Shown here one piece after another: positions 1 through 8,324 of a stretch of DNA of 41,145 bases. The stretch spans positions 1 through 41,145 of the IMG/VR virus record IMGVR_UViG_3300048672_000412; one strand, written 5' to 3'. The stretch comes from a virus. Both the position numbers and the translations under genes were made by a program. A model generated the notes under the pieces. The model saw only the letters and a program-made list of their open reading frames with translations. It did no database searches and was not told the DNA's origin. Position 1 is the stretch's first letter. Every line of letters begins with the position of its first letter.

Positions 1-12
1 CCTTATGACCTA

Positions 13-49
13 GCGGGGGGTTTTTAAAAAAACAGCAAAACGCCCCCGC
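13..49. repeat. GC-rich inverted repeat at the left end
   Basis: Arms GCGGGGG (13-19) and CCCCCGC (43-49) enclose an A/T-rich loop, and a run of eight C follows. It lies just past the stop of the leftward primase gene, so it could act as a terminator. The homopolymers could also mark a contig end or an assembly weakness. Confidence 0.4.
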
Positions 50-59
50 CCCCCCCATA

Positions 60-1964
60 TCAAACAAGCCAATAATATAAGCCGTCATTCTGCACAACCT
101 TATGATTTATAAGCTCTTTTAAACCATCACGCAATGGTCTGTCTGGTTTTTTTGCGGTGATAAAATCGTAAGCATGGGGGCGTAATTGCTCCAAAGTCAA
201 AACGCACTTGTCCGCCCCATCGATGGTTAGCCCCGCCCCCAAATTTTGATGTGTTTCTAAAGCCTGATTAAATCCTTCGAGTACCTGTTTTGCAATTTTA
301 CCCAACTCATTTTTAGCAATGGCATCACCAATTAAAAGCAAATTAACACTGGTTAATTGCGCGTCTTCGTCTTCGTCATAAAAAACATCACCAATCAACT
401 CAACTTCGTTAATACCAAATTGATGCGGTTTTATTTTTTTACCGTCTTTTAGTTTGGTGCATGAAATGGTCGAAACAAAATCACTATCTTTTGTTACGCA
501 AAATTCGCCATCGTGAGCTGCTTTTAACGCACTACTACCCCTTACCCTGTCTTTATCACCGTGACCGCTATGATGAACCGTAATGACCGCGCAATTGTAC
601 TTTTTACAAAGATACTCGATACCCTTAACGTATATAGCTACATCTGATGCCTTGCTTTCATCTCCTGTAAAGTTCCTCGCTAACGTGTCGATAAATATCG
701 CAACGGGATTAACACTTTTTTCGCAAATCAAATCTATTTGCCTTATCACGTCTTCTACCTCGTTTTCTTTGAAAAAATCAAATGATTTTTTGCTAAAATG
801 GATGTTGTTGTTAGGTTTTGAGTCATATTTTTGCATAATGGCTTGCATTCGCATTGCAAGCCCCATCTGCCCCTCTCCAGCAATGTAAATAACACTCCCT
901 TGTTGCTTACACTTTGAAAACTCCCAATCTTGACCGCGTGAAATACTGTAAGCCCAATCGAGCGCAAACAATGATTTTCCCGCGCCACTTTCACCAAAAA
1001 GAATGTTGATTGATTGACGCGCCAAAATACTTTTTAAAATCCATTCTGGCTTGACTAAGTTTTTCATCATGTCAGAAAAACATAAAAAATCCGTTTCAGG
1101 TCTAACATTAAAAATTGATTTTACCGCGCCTAATCCTTGCTCTTTGTGTAAATCGTTAAAATCAGTGCTTTTGTTATTTAAAATCGGTGGCACAAAAATG
1201 TTTTCTTTTTTAATTCCTTCGCACTTTTGCGCCCCTTTGATACCTGCCCCGCTTTTGTCATTATCAGCCGCTATCTTGATATTGCAATGCGCTTTGAAAT
1301 TATCATAAACCGCCGATAAATTTGACGCGCTAAACGCCACAATAACAGGTAAATCCGTTGCTAAATTAACTGAATAACCCGTTGCTAAACCTTCGCACAA
1401 CAAAGCATCTTTGCCTATTTCTATTTGACCAATAACAAAACAACCTCCTTTAATTTTCCCACCAGTTAAAAACTGTTTATTACCATCGTGAGTTATGAAC
1501 TGCAACGATTGAATGTTTTGGTCTTTGTCGTACACTGGAATAATTAGCCGATTATCAGCATCAATTCTAAAATCTCCAGCTGGTGCAATGCCTTTTTTGT
1601 CAAAATAAGCGTGCTTATCACACGGTAAAGCGTTTTCCCATATCGCAGCAGCTTCAATAGCAGCGCGTTTATATTCTGCGTTGCGTTCATTTTCTGCTTT
1701 TGTTCGCGCAATCCAACGCTGTTCATCACGTTGCATCTTTTGTTCATCAGTTAGCTTTTCAGTTTCACCACCCAAAAACCAGTCATGTTTTTCACCTGTC
1801 AACCAATCGCCAAATGACGCGCCTTTGCCATCATCAAACGGATAAACCCAGCCAGTTTTATCTTTTGGTTTTGTAGTTACAAACCGTGTAACCACGCCAT
1901 AAACAGGGAATGATTCAATTAAAAAACCATGCTCGCGCATTGCATCAAATAAATTATCGTGCAT
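60..1964 (-). CDS. TOPRIM primase / AAA ATPase helicase
   Basis: A 634-aa replication protein that should prime and unwind phage DNA. Residues 185-240 form a TOPRIM-like domain with the acidic E191 (motif CEGLATGY) and D234/D236 (AADND). A RecA/RepA-like ATPase follows, with Walker A GESGAGKS at 324-331, Walker B VAIFIDT near 423, and a VRGSSALKAAHDG segment typical of phage and plasmid RepA-like helicases. The N-terminal 100 residues contain no clear zinc-finger cysteines, so the usual primase zinc ribbon seems absent. The start overlaps the end of the upstream HTH gene by 11 nt, which suggests translational coupling. It is transcribed leftward, away from the other replication genes. The TOPRIM-plus-helicase class is well supported; its exact biochemical activity is inferred. 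Confidence 0.9.
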   Translation of the reverse strand: MHDNLFDAMREHGFLIESFPVYGVVTRFVTTKPKDKTGWVYPFDDGKGASFGDWLTGEKHDWFLGGETEKLTDEQKMQRDEQRWIARTKAENERNAEYKRAAIEAAAIWENALPCDKHAYFDKKGIAPAGDFRIDADNRLIIPVYDKDQNIQSLQFITHDGNKQFLTGGKIKGGCFVIGQIEIGKDALLCEGLATGYSVNLATDLPVIVAFSASNLSAVYDNFKAHCNIKIAADNDKSGAGIKGAQKCEGIKKENIFVPPILNNKSTDFNDLHKEQGLGAVKSIFNVRPETDFLCFSDMMKNLVKPEWILKSILARQSINILFGESGAGKSLFALDWAYSISRGQDWEFSKCKQQGSVIYIAGEGQMGLAMRMQAIMQKYDSKPNNNIHFSKKSFDFFKENEVEDVIRQIDLICEKSVNPVAIFIDTLARNFTGDESKASDVAIYVKGIEYLCKKYNCAVITVHHSGHGDKDRVRGSSALKAAHDGEFCVTKDSDFVSTISCTKLKDGKKIKPHQFGINEVELIGDVFYDEDEDAQLTSVNLLLIGDAIAKNELGKIAKQVLEGFNQALETHQNLGAGLTIDGADKCVLTLEQLRPHAYDFITAKKPDRPLRDGLKELINHKVVQNDGLYYWLV

Positions 1965-2136
1965 TTTGCGCTTCCAAGTAGTCAGATAAACGCTTTACAA
2001 CTTCATAATTCACGCGCATTTTTTGATTTACTGTTTTCCACAACAAACCGTATTTAATACCTGATTCATTACTTACAACTCGTAAATTCATTGGTTTTAA
2101 TCGTTCCTGCACCTGCTCTAATGTCAACATATCCAA
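1954..2136 (-). CDS. Small helix-turn-helix protein (Cro/repressor-like)
   Basis: A 60-aa basic protein whose central part (about 12-50, LKPMNLRVVSNESGIKYGLL) reads as a compact helix-turn-helix, in the size range of Cro-like or plasmid/phage XRE proteins. It is the first gene of the leftward transcript. It faces an 18-bp palindrome at 2167-2184 in the divergent promoter region, which fits an autoregulated switch between leftward and rightward transcription. No larger repressor or integrase accompanies it, so lysogeny is not indicated. DNA binding is inferred from size, fold pattern and context. Confidence 0.6.
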   Translation of the reverse strand: MDMLTLEQVQERLKPMNLRVVSNESGIKYGLLWKTVNQKMRVNYEVVKRLSDYLEAQNAR

Positions 2137-2166
2137 TTCTCCATAGTTATTTTGGTAGGCGCATAA

Positions 2167-2184
2167 TATAGTATTTTCACTATA
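2167..2184. promoter_or_regulatory. Palindromic operator in the divergent promoter region
   Basis: TATAGT and ACTATA arms flank a 6-nt spacer. The palindrome lies between the HTH gene and the early rightward promoter and overlaps possible leftward -10 sequences. It is a likely binding site for the small HTH protein. Confidence 0.5.
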
Positions 2185-2219
2185 ATAAAAATTTATTTTT
2201 TTAAAATAGAAAATATTTG

Positions 2220-2247
2220 TTTACTTTTCAATTTTTGAGCGTATAAT
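2220..2247 (+). promoter_or_regulatory. Early rightward promoter
   Basis: A -35-like TTTACT (2220-2225) is followed after 16 nt by a consensus -10 TATAAT (2242-2247). The first early gene starts 49 nt downstream with a GGAG ribosome site. Confidence 0.6.
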
Positions 2248-2295
2248 TTTTAACCGTAGGAAATTACCTGCACAATTTAACCAATGGAGTAAATC

Positions 2296-3069
2296 ATGTT
2301 AAACACAATTTCAAAACCAGTTGACAAGTTCAAACTGTTCACAATTTACGGTGGTGCTGGTATTGGAAAAACAAACCTTGCAGCGACATTTCCAAAACCA
2401 ATCTTTATTCGTTTTGAAGATGGTATGCAGTCAATTCCAAATTCAAACCGCCCTGACGCTTTTCCAGTGTGTAATTCATTTAATGACTCAGTTTCACAAC
2501 TAATGGCATTAATTAGTGAAGAACACGACTACAAAACGCTAGTCATCGACAGCATCACGAAAGCTGAACGTATTTTTATTGAAGAGATTGTACAAGGTAG
2601 CTCTAAAAGTGGCACAAACCAATTCGACAATAAAGCATTGGCTAAGGCAGGCGGCGGTTACGGTGCGGGTTATCAAATTCTAAGCAACTATCACCAGCGC
2701 ATTCGTAACGCTTGCGGAATTTTGGTTGAAAAGAAAAACATTAATATCGTGTTTATCGGTCATGCAGAAATTGAAACAATCGACCTGCCAGATGCACCAG
2801 CGCATAACCGTTTCGGATTAAAAATGAACAAGCAGTCATTGGCGCATTATGTAGATGATGTTGACTTAGTTGGATTCTTACGTCTAGAAACCTTTGTCAT
2901 GACAGACGACAACAAGAAATCAAAAGCACGCTCCAGTGGAGAACGTATTTTGCAATGCACTAGCGCAGCATCGAGTATCAGTAAAAACCGCATGGGCATC
3001 GCGGACGATATTGCCGTGCAATTCGGCATCAATCCTTTATCACAATTTTTAAATAACATCGGAGAGTAA
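2296..3069 (+). CDS. Sak4-like RecA-fold ATPase (AAA_24 family)
   Basis: A 257-aa phage nucleotide-binding protein of the AAA_24/Sak4 type, expected to act in recombination-dependent replication with the SSB-like and exonuclease genes that follow. Walker A is YGGAGIGKT (about 19-27) and Walker B is the hydrophobic strand ending KTLVIDSIT (about 80-88). A further conserved strand, NIVFIGHAE, lies near 155. The start follows a good GGAG site (accaatggag). The next gene begins 2 nt after its stop, as in many phages where this ATPase and the DUF669 protein are paired. Strand-annealing or recombinase activity is known for some relatives but not proven for this subfamily. Confidence 0.85.
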   Translation: MLNTISKPVDKFKLFTIYGGAGIGKTNLAATFPKPIFIRFEDGMQSIPNSNRPDAFPVCNSFNDSVSQLMALISEEHDYKTLVIDSITKAERIFIEEIVQGSSKSGTNQFDNKALAKAGGGYGAGYQILSNYHQRIRNACGILVEKKNINIVFIGHAEIETIDLPDAPAHNRFGLKMNKQSLAHYVDDVDLVGFLRLETFVMTDDNKKSKARSSGERILQCTSAASSISKNRMGIADDIAVQFGINPLSQFLNNIGE

Positions 3070-3071
3070 AA

Positions 3072-3572
3072 ATGAGTTTTTTTAAATTAAGCACTGGCGA
3101 AACAGTAAAAAGCACGGGTGAAGTAGAACAGGGTAATTTTGAGTTAATTCCAGACAATACAACGTGTGAAGCAATTATCACAGAGTGCGGTTGGACTAGC
3201 TACGAAGGAAAAAGCCACATTAACACTAAGTGGCAAGTAACAAAGCCATCGCAATACGCAAATCGCATCGTCTTTAAAAAAATCTATTTAATGGAAACAG
3301 ATAGCAAAAAGTTAGACAGTGCAATTAAACTTTTTGCGGCGATTGACAAAAATGCAACGGGAGGTAAGTTAGTTGCAAGTGGCAACAAGCCAGATAACGC
3401 AGCATTGTTTGCATTATTAAACAAACCAATGCTGATTAAAGTCACAGTGTGGAACAAGGACGGAAAGACGGGTAACACTATTAGCGCGGTAAAACCACGT
3501 TCACAGCAAGCGGCACCCGTAGCACAACCTGCACCAGTAGTTGAACAACCAGACTTCGATATTCCTTTTTGA
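3072..3572 (+). CDS. SSB-like protein (DUF669)
   Basis: A 166-aa protein of the DUF669 type. The body (about 20-140) is a beta-rich segment, followed by an Ala/Pro/Gln linker and the acidic tip DFDIPF. That tip closely matches the bacterial SSB C-terminal peptide that recruits DNA-repair partners, so this is very probably the phage single-strand binding protein. It sits between the Sak4-like ATPase and the exonuclease, forming a recombination module. Confidence 0.85.
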   Translation: MSFFKLSTGETVKSTGEVEQGNFELIPDNTTCEAIITECGWTSYEGKSHINTKWQVTKPSQYANRIVFKKIYLMETDSKKLDSAIKLFAAIDKNATGGKLVASGNKPDNAALFALLNKPMLIKVTVWNKDGKTGNTISAVKPRSQQAAPVAQPAPVVEQPDFDIPF

Positions 3573-3605
3573 TGTAATTTAACGGACTTTAACGTACAAG
3601 GATTG

Positions 3606-3640
3606 TGCATTTACTTAACTTTTTAGGAATACAAAAATGG
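3606..3640 (+). repeat. Repeated translation leader, copy 1
   Basis: The segment ending in acttaactttttaggaata just before the exonuclease ATG nearly repeats the leader before the gene at 8358. Both contain the ribosome site TAGGAATA and both genes start ATGGCAAA. A small hairpin (gtacaa/ttgtgc arms) lies immediately upstream. Confidence 0.55.
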
Positions 3641-4500
3641 CAAATACAACAGAATTACAACAGGGCAGCGACGATTGGTTTAACGCTCGTATCGGTCGTG
3701 TAACGGCTTCAAATGTCGGTGCTATTTTAGGGATTTCACCATTTCGCAAGCGTCAAGATGTTGTGCGTGCAATGGTTCGTGAATGGCATGGCGCATTGAG
3801 TGAGTTCGATGGAAATGTTGCAACTGAATATGGAAACATGAATGAACATTTAGCTCGTACTGATTACCAACTCAAAACTGGAAACATTGTTGAAACAACA
3901 GGATTTCACACGCATGATTTATGGTTAGGTGCAAGCCCAGACGGTTTTATTGAGGATGGAATTGTTGAGTTTAAATGCCCTTATTCATTGCGTAACGGAG
4001 GTGATTTCAAATCAATCTTTGACCAGCAACACTATTACGCACAAGTACAAATCCAAATGTATGTTACTAAAACACCGTTATGTGATTTTGTTCAATGGCA
4101 TAAAGATGACATGATGATTGAAACTGTGCAATTTGATAAAGGCTACATTGATGAAATCATGCCAAAACTACGCGCATTTTATGATGAATTCCTCGAAGAG
4201 TTACACAATCCAGCTCATTTAAAATCACGTCATGATGATGTTAAAGATGAAGCAGTAAATTTACTTGTTGAGCAATATTTAAGCGTTAAATCACAAATCA
4301 AAGAATTGAATGAATGCTCCGAATTACTACTAAAGCAAATCATTGAAGAATGTGGCGAAAATGAATCAACCATTGGTGAACACAAACTAACGCGCGTTAA
4401 TCGCAAGTCAATTGGTTATGCAAAAGCAGTTAAGGATTTACTACCCGATGCTGACTTATCGGCGTATGAATCAACAACAAGTTACTGGACTTTGAAATAA
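3637..4500 (+). CDS. YqaJ-type phage exonuclease
   Basis: A 287-aa PD-(D/E)XK nuclease of the YqaJ viral recombinase family, expected to resect double-strand ends for annealing. It shows the family's features in order: the N-terminal LQQGSDDWFNARIGRVTAS motif, ILGISPF, the catalytic core ASPDGF...GIVEFKCP (Asp near 102, Glu-x-Lys near 111-113), and a Gln/Tyr helix HYYAQVQIQMY. A coiled segment (about 205-245) follows. It belongs with the ATPase and SSB-like genes as the recombination set. The stop codon overlaps the next start (TAATG). Confidence 0.9.
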   Translation: MANTTELQQGSDDWFNARIGRVTASNVGAILGISPFRKRQDVVRAMVREWHGALSEFDGNVATEYGNMNEHLARTDYQLKTGNIVETTGFHTHDLWLGASPDGFIEDGIVEFKCPYSLRNGGDFKSIFDQQHYYAQVQIQMYVTKTPLCDFVQWHKDDMMIETVQFDKGYIDEIMPKLRAFYDEFLEELHNPAHLKSRHDDVKDEAVNLLVEQYLSVKSQIKELNECSELLLKQIIEECGENESTIGEHKLTRVNRKSIGYAKAVKDLLPDADLSAYESTTSYWTLK

Positions 4501-4733
4501 TGTTTGTTGAAATCGAAACCAAATCAGAAGAATTATTGCTGATTAACAGTGAGCAAGTGTCATTCATTCGTGTTGGTTTAGATTCGAAAGGTTTACCTCG
4601 CGCTATTGTGTTTTTTAGCGCGGGCGAACCACTTGAATTATCGACACAAGACGGACACCCAAACCAAATGCGTAGTTTGGTGGAATTCGATAACGCACTG
4701 GAATTATTGACCGATAAGCAAGGCAGGTTTTAA
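4500..4733 (+). CDS. Hypothetical 77-aa protein
   Basis: I do not recognise this family. It is a soluble, beta-strand-rich 77-aa protein with no membrane segment or metal motif. Its start overlaps the exonuclease stop, and the next gene follows with no gap, so it is a genuine member of the recombination operon. Confidence 0.7.
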   Translation: MFVEIETKSEELLLINSEQVSFIRVGLDSKGLPRAIVFFSAGEPLELSTQDGHPNQMRSLVEFDNALELLTDKQGRF

Positions 4734-4997
4734 ATGAAAAAAGAAATAGTGAAAGATTCAAAAGGAAAACCGATTGTTTGCGCTAAAAACGCTGTAATTC
4801 TTGGTTACTGGTGGGTTTTTAACAATCAAAGAAAAAGATTTAAAGAAGATGTTATGATGTTTTTTGAGGTATTTTTATCTTTTTTAGCGTTATTGGCAGT
4901 TGGTTTATTTTATCCATTTATGCCATTTATTCGCGCTTTTGTAATTTGGAATCAAGCAAAAAAAGACGTTGAACGCGAAGGCGGTTTTGATGATTAA
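4734..4997 (+). CDS. Small membrane protein
   Basis: An 87-aa protein with a polar N-terminus (about 1-40) and a long hydrophobic stretch (about 42-70, FFEVFLSFLALLAVGLFYPF) that could span the membrane once or as a hairpin, followed by a charged tail. No family is recognised. It overlaps the helicase start by 8 nt and is therefore co-translated with it. Confidence 0.65.
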   Translation: MKKEIVKDSKGKPIVCAKNAVILGYWWVFNNQRKRFKEDVMMFFEVFLSFLALLAVGLFYPFMPFIRAFVIWNQAKKDVEREGGFDD

Positions 4998-6759
4998 CCC
5001 ACGCTACTATCAACAAGAAAGCCACGACAGCGTTATTTCGTGGGTAAAATCAACTGCTGAATCGTGCGTTATTGAATTGCCGACAGGCGCAGGTAAAAGC
5101 GTAGTTGTTGCCATGATTGCAAACACGCTGAATCAAATTAGCAAAGGCAAACACGTTTTGTGCATCGTTCCCAAAAAAGAATTAGTTGAACAAAATGCAG
5201 AAAAACTACGTTTGGTTGGCGGCAAATGCTCGATGTTTAGCGCAAGCGTTGGCGAAACGTGCTTAAAACACGCGCTTGTGGTTGGTACACCTGTTAGCAT
5301 TAAAAACCAGATACACCGATTCGGTGCTAAGTTTTGCGCTGTGATTATTGATGAATGTCACCAGATTACGCCAACGGTAAAAACAATCATCGAATCATTG
5401 CGTGAACACAATCCTAATTTGCGTGTTATTGGTTTATCAGCTACCCCGTACCGTTTAGGCAGTGGTTTTGTGTACGGTATTGATGCAAACGGTAAGGTGC
5501 TAGATGATACGCAAGCGAAAGAGCCTTATTTTAAGCGGCTAGTTTATCGTTTAGAAGCTCGTGAATTGATTGAGCAAGGTTTTCTATCAAATCCAGTCAT
5601 CGGCGCAACCAACGCGCATTATGATACCAGCGGATTGACACTAAATAGAACGGGTAATTTTGACAGCGCAACCGTTGATAAAGCTTTTATTGGCAAAGGT
5701 CGTTTAACATCAAGTATCGTTGCTGATATTGTTGAAAAGTCGCAAGGTCGCAAAGGTGTAATGATATTTGCCGCAACGATTCAGCACGCGCATGAGGTCA
5801 TGGAATCATTACCGCGTGGATTATCGCAAATCGTAACAGGTGAAACACCAGCGAATGAACGAGCTGAAATTTTAGTAATGTTCAAAAGTGGTGGGATTAA
5901 ATATCTTGTGAATGTTTCTGTATTGACTACAGGTTTTGATGCCCCTAATTGCGACACTATAGCTATTTTACGCGCCACTGAAAGCGTGTCATTGCTTCAA
6001 CAGATTATCGGGCGTGGTTTGCGTATTTGTGACGGTAAAAGCGACTGCTTAGTTTTGGATTATGCTGAAAACATCGAAAGGCACTGCCCCGATGGTGACG
6101 TGTTTAATCCTGAAATCAAAGCAAGCGGTGGTGGTGAAGTAGGTGTACCAGTCAAGGCAAAATGCCCTAGTTGTAATGGTGTTAATGAGTTTTCAAAACG
6201 CCGTGACGTTGACGCAGAACAACCAATTGATGATAACGGTTATTTGTTGGATTTAGAAGGTAACAGAATCGAAGTTGAAGGCTTAGGCGCAATGCCAGCG
6301 CATTATGGCAGGCGTTGTACTTTTACAGTTGTGAATCATGGTGTGATTGATAGATGTTCGTATCGCTGGACGTTTAAAGAATGCCTTGAATGCAACCATG
6401 AAAATGATATAGCGGCGCGTTACTGTGCGAACTGTAAAACCGAATTGATTGACCCCAATGACAAGCTAAAACTTGAACACGCGCAAATCAAAGATGCAGC
6501 GGTTTTACAAACAGAAGAATGTTTAGATGTTCAAGTTACACCGACACTAAGCAAAGCAGGTAATGAATGCTTAAAAGTGAAATTCACAACACCTACGCGC
6601 TCGTTTTTGGTGTGGTTTAATAAGTCAACGCCAAAACAAATGTGCTTGCAAATAGAGTTTGAATTGGCACAAAACTTGAGTATCAAAACGGTGACATACC
6701 AGAAAGATAAAACAGGTTTTTTTAAAATTTACGGTTACAACAAAGAGGTTTTGGTGTAA
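4990..6759 (+). CDS. DEAD/DEAH-box superfamily 2 helicase
   Basis: A 589-aa SF2 helicase, probably for replication or recombination. From the ATG at 4990 the motifs are: motif I TGAGKS near residue 34, motif II IIDECHQ near 117, motif III SATPYR near 148, and motif VI QQIIGRGLR near 336. The C-terminal part carries two zinc-ribbon-like elements, CPSCNG and CLECN...CANC. A TTG at 4969 would extend the protein by seven residues. The ATG is preferred because an aggcgg-like ribosome site lies 8-13 nt upstream and it gives a typical 8-nt overlap with the preceding gene. The stop codon overlaps the -10 box of the downstream RNA. Confidence 0.9.
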   Translation: MINPRYYQQESHDSVISWVKSTAESCVIELPTGAGKSVVVAMIANTLNQISKGKHVLCIVPKKELVEQNAEKLRLVGGKCSMFSASVGETCLKHALVVGTPVSIKNQIHRFGAKFCAVIIDECHQITPTVKTIIESLREHNPNLRVIGLSATPYRLGSGFVYGIDANGKVLDDTQAKEPYFKRLVYRLEARELIEQGFLSNPVIGATNAHYDTSGLTLNRTGNFDSATVDKAFIGKGRLTSSIVADIVEKSQGRKGVMIFAATIQHAHEVMESLPRGLSQIVTGETPANERAEILVMFKSGGIKYLVNVSVLTTGFDAPNCDTIAILRATESVSLLQQIIGRGLRICDGKSDCLVLDYAENIERHCPDGDVFNPEIKASGGGEVGVPVKAKCPSCNGVNEFSKRRDVDAEQPIDDNGYLLDLEGNRIEVEGLGAMPAHYGRRCTFTVVNHGVIDRCSYRWTFKECLECNHENDIAARYCANCKTELIDPNDKLKLEHAQIKDAAVLQTEECLDVQVTPTLSKAGNECLKVKFTTPTRSFLVWFNKSTPKQMCLQIEFELAQNLSIKTVTYQKDKTGFFKIYGYNKEVLV

Positions 6760-6762
6760 AAT
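6757..6762 (+). promoter_or_regulatory. -10 box of pseudoknot RNA copy A
   Basis: TAAAAT overlaps the helicase stop codon and lies 8 nt before the conserved TGGTGT that begins the RNA. A 4-of-6 -35 (GTTACA, 6734-6739) sits 17 nt upstream. Confidence 0.5.
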
Positions 6763-6770
6763 GTGTTTTG

Positions 6771-6873
6771 TGGTGTGACAGCCCTTAAATAAGAAATTAA
6801 ACAAAACCAATTTAGCGAAGCGTGCGGCTCATTTCTTAGCCACTGTCACCATGCCAGCAGATTGGTTTTTTTT
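6771..6873 (+). ncRNA. Five-stem pseudoknot RNA, copy A (before Rha)
   Basis: A roughly 103-nt RNA whose stems are conserved by compensatory changes in two other copies (12357 and 29646). P1 pairs GTGACAG 6775-6781 with CTGTCAC 6843-6849. P2 pairs AAGAAAT 6791-6797 with ATTTCTT 6831-6837. P3 pairs 6803-6811 with 6861-6869 and is followed by a U run. P4 pairs GGCT 6826-6829 with AGCC 6838-6841. P5 pairs GCGTG 6820-6824 with CATGC 6850-6854. The 3' strand of P2 fills the 8-nt P4 loop, and P1 crosses P3 and P5, giving a nested pseudoknot. Unpaired TGGTGT, CC(T)TAAA and TAAAC are conserved. P3 plus the U run is a rho-independent terminator 15 nt before the Rha gene. It could be an independent small RNA or an attenuator. 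Confidence 0.85.
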
Positions 6874-6887
6874 ATGCGAGAAATAAA

Positions 6888-7547
6888 ATGAGTAAAGCAA
6901 TTGCAATCGTTACTGCAAAACGTAACAAACCAACAACCACATCGTTAATAGTTGCTGAAAGCTGTGGCGTTCAACACAAAAACACAATCGCGTTAATCCG
7001 TAAGTATCAAGCCGATTTTGAAACATTTGCACCACTCGCGTTTGAAACGCTTGTGGTAAAACGTAAGCAGGGCGGAGGTGAAGCAACAGAATATGCGGTT
7101 TTGAATGAATCGCAAGCAACGTACTTGATTACACTATTCAAAAACACTGAAATAGTAAGGGCGTTTAAATTGCGCCTTGTTCAAGAATTTGCAATTATGC
7201 GCGAATCTTTGAGCAATCCAACACGCAATAAAATCATTCAAGACAAACGCGATTCGCATTCATTTATGACTGACAGCTTAATGTTGCATCGCGATTTATT
7301 AGGCATTGAAACAAAAGGCTATCATTATGCGAATGAGAACCTTATTTGCAATTTGGCTTTATGTGGCGAATCAAGACCAATTGAAGAAAGTGAGCTTGAT
7401 AATTACGATGCGTTGTTGTTGCGTAAAATACGCGAAAGAAACGCGCTTTTAATCCAACGTAACATTGATTTTGATGCACGAAAAGAATTGCTGGTTGAGT
7501 TTGCTAATCAGTATCGAACCAAAAAACCACGCTTGCAATTGGTTTAG
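6888..7547 (+). CDS. Rha-family phage regulatory protein
   Basis: A 219-aa protein with an N-terminal Rha-type domain (about 10-105): hydrophobic start, a helix-turn-helix-like segment VAESCGVQHKNTIALIRKY, then YAVLNESQATYLITLF and the helix AFKLRLVQEF. The C-terminal half (about 120-219) is unassigned and ends in a basic segment. Rha proteins are phage regulators that can interfere with superinfecting phages lacking host factors; the role here is inferred. It stands behind its own RNA leader, and a hairpin (7557-7570) follows its stop, so it behaves as a separate cassette inside the early operon. A second Rha-type gene lies at 29765. Confidence 0.8.
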   Translation: MSKAIAIVTAKRNKPTTTSLIVAESCGVQHKNTIALIRKYQADFETFAPLAFETLVVKRKQGGGEATEYAVLNESQATYLITLFKNTEIVRAFKLRLVQEFAIMRESLSNPTRNKIIQDKRDSHSFMTDSLMLHRDLLGIETKGYHYANENLICNLALCGESRPIEESELDNYDALLLRKIRERNALLIQRNIDFDARKELLVEFANQYRTKKPRLQLV

Positions 7548-7556
7548 TTTTTAAAC

Positions 7557-7570
7557 GCACAAGGACGTGC
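7557..7570 (+). repeat. Small hairpin after the Rha gene
   Basis: GCAC/GTGC arms surround the loop AAGGAC. A similar hairpin with loop ACGGAC follows the second Rha-type gene at 30480-30493, so the two cassettes share a 3' element as well as a 5' RNA. Confidence 0.45.
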
Positions 7571-7586
7571 AAAACTGGAATTATTT

Positions 7587-7772
7587 ATGATAACACAACA
7601 AGAAACACGGTTAAAAAAGGCAATTGATAAACTCGATGGTCGGCAATCAAACGATGTTGTTATGGCGTTGAAAAATGCCGATATAGCTCGTTTAGTCAAA
7701 GGTTGCATAATCAATGCAGTAATCAAACAATTAGCCAAAAACAATCAGATAAAAGAGTTAAAAAAGCATTGA
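7587..7772 (+). CDS. Hypothetical 61-aa basic protein
   Basis: A 61-aa helical protein, unrecognised, with charged residues and no membrane segment. It starts at an ATG preceded by ggaattattt, which provides a modest ribosome site. It lies between the Rha gene and the VRR-NUC nuclease in the same direction. A further 31-codon frame starts at a TTG overlapping its stop but is not supported well enough to call. Confidence 0.5.
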   Translation: MITQQETRLKKAIDKLDGRQSNDVVMALKNADIARLVKGCIINAVIKQLAKNNQIKELKKH

Positions 7773-7844
7773 TTGAATTGGCTCGTCATTCAAACACAAT
7801 CGAAGGCGTAGATTTTATGTTTAATACTGGATTCGGAGAAAATT

Positions 7845-8240
7845 ATGAAACTACCCCCTGAAATAAAGTTATTCGGCACACCAGATAAAGCAGACACAGC
7901 AAGCGAATCACAACACGCTATGACATTCTTTGCAAAGCTACGCCGTGAATATCCCGAATATGGCGCGATTGCAACGCACGTTAGAAATGAAGGGAAACGG
8001 TCAAATATGCAGATTCAAAAGCAGAAAGCTGAGGGCTTAACAACTGGTGTTTCTGACATAATCATTCCATGTAACCCGCCTTTTGTATGTGAATTAAAGT
8101 CACGAAGTCCACGCGCTACCATTTCACAAGAACAAATTGAATATCTTTTACAAGCTCAAAAGCTAGGCGCGTTCGCGTGTGTAGCGATTGGATATCAAGG
8201 CGCGATTGAAGCATTTAAAAAATGTTATTGCATTCAGTGA
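7845..8240 (+). CDS. VRR-NUC domain nuclease
   Basis: A 131-aa protein matching the compact phage VRR-NUC family, a PD-(D/E)XK-fold nuclease often acting on branched DNA. It shows SESQHAMTFF (Glu near 21), the core GVSDIIIPCNPPFVCELKS with catalytic Asp near 70 and Glu-x-Lys near 80-82, and QEQIEYLLQAQKLGAFACVAIGY, the usual C-terminal helix and strand. GGAG lies just upstream of the ATG. It fits with the helicase and recombination genes. Confidence 0.88.
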   Translation: MKLPPEIKLFGTPDKADTASESQHAMTFFAKLRREYPEYGAIATHVRNEGKRSNMQIQKQKAEGLTTGVSDIIIPCNPPFVCELKSRSPRATISQEQIEYLLQAQKLGAFACVAIGYQGAIEAFKKCYCIQ

Positions 8241-8324
8241 ACATATAATATATATTATTAACCACTGGAGAGCAGTTATTTAAATGTAGAATCTATGCGG
8301 GATATTACAAACGGTTGCTTTCCA

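Noticed and set aside
6771-6873. Fluoride or other known riboswitch
   Set aside because: TAAAC and a terminator pseudoknot recall it superficially, but the stem order and conserved bases do not match the classes I know, and the downstream genes are unrelated.
7769-7862. 31-codon ORF starting at TTG between the 61-aa gene and VRR-NUC
   Set aside because: It is short, has a weak start, no ribosome site of note and no recognisable pattern.
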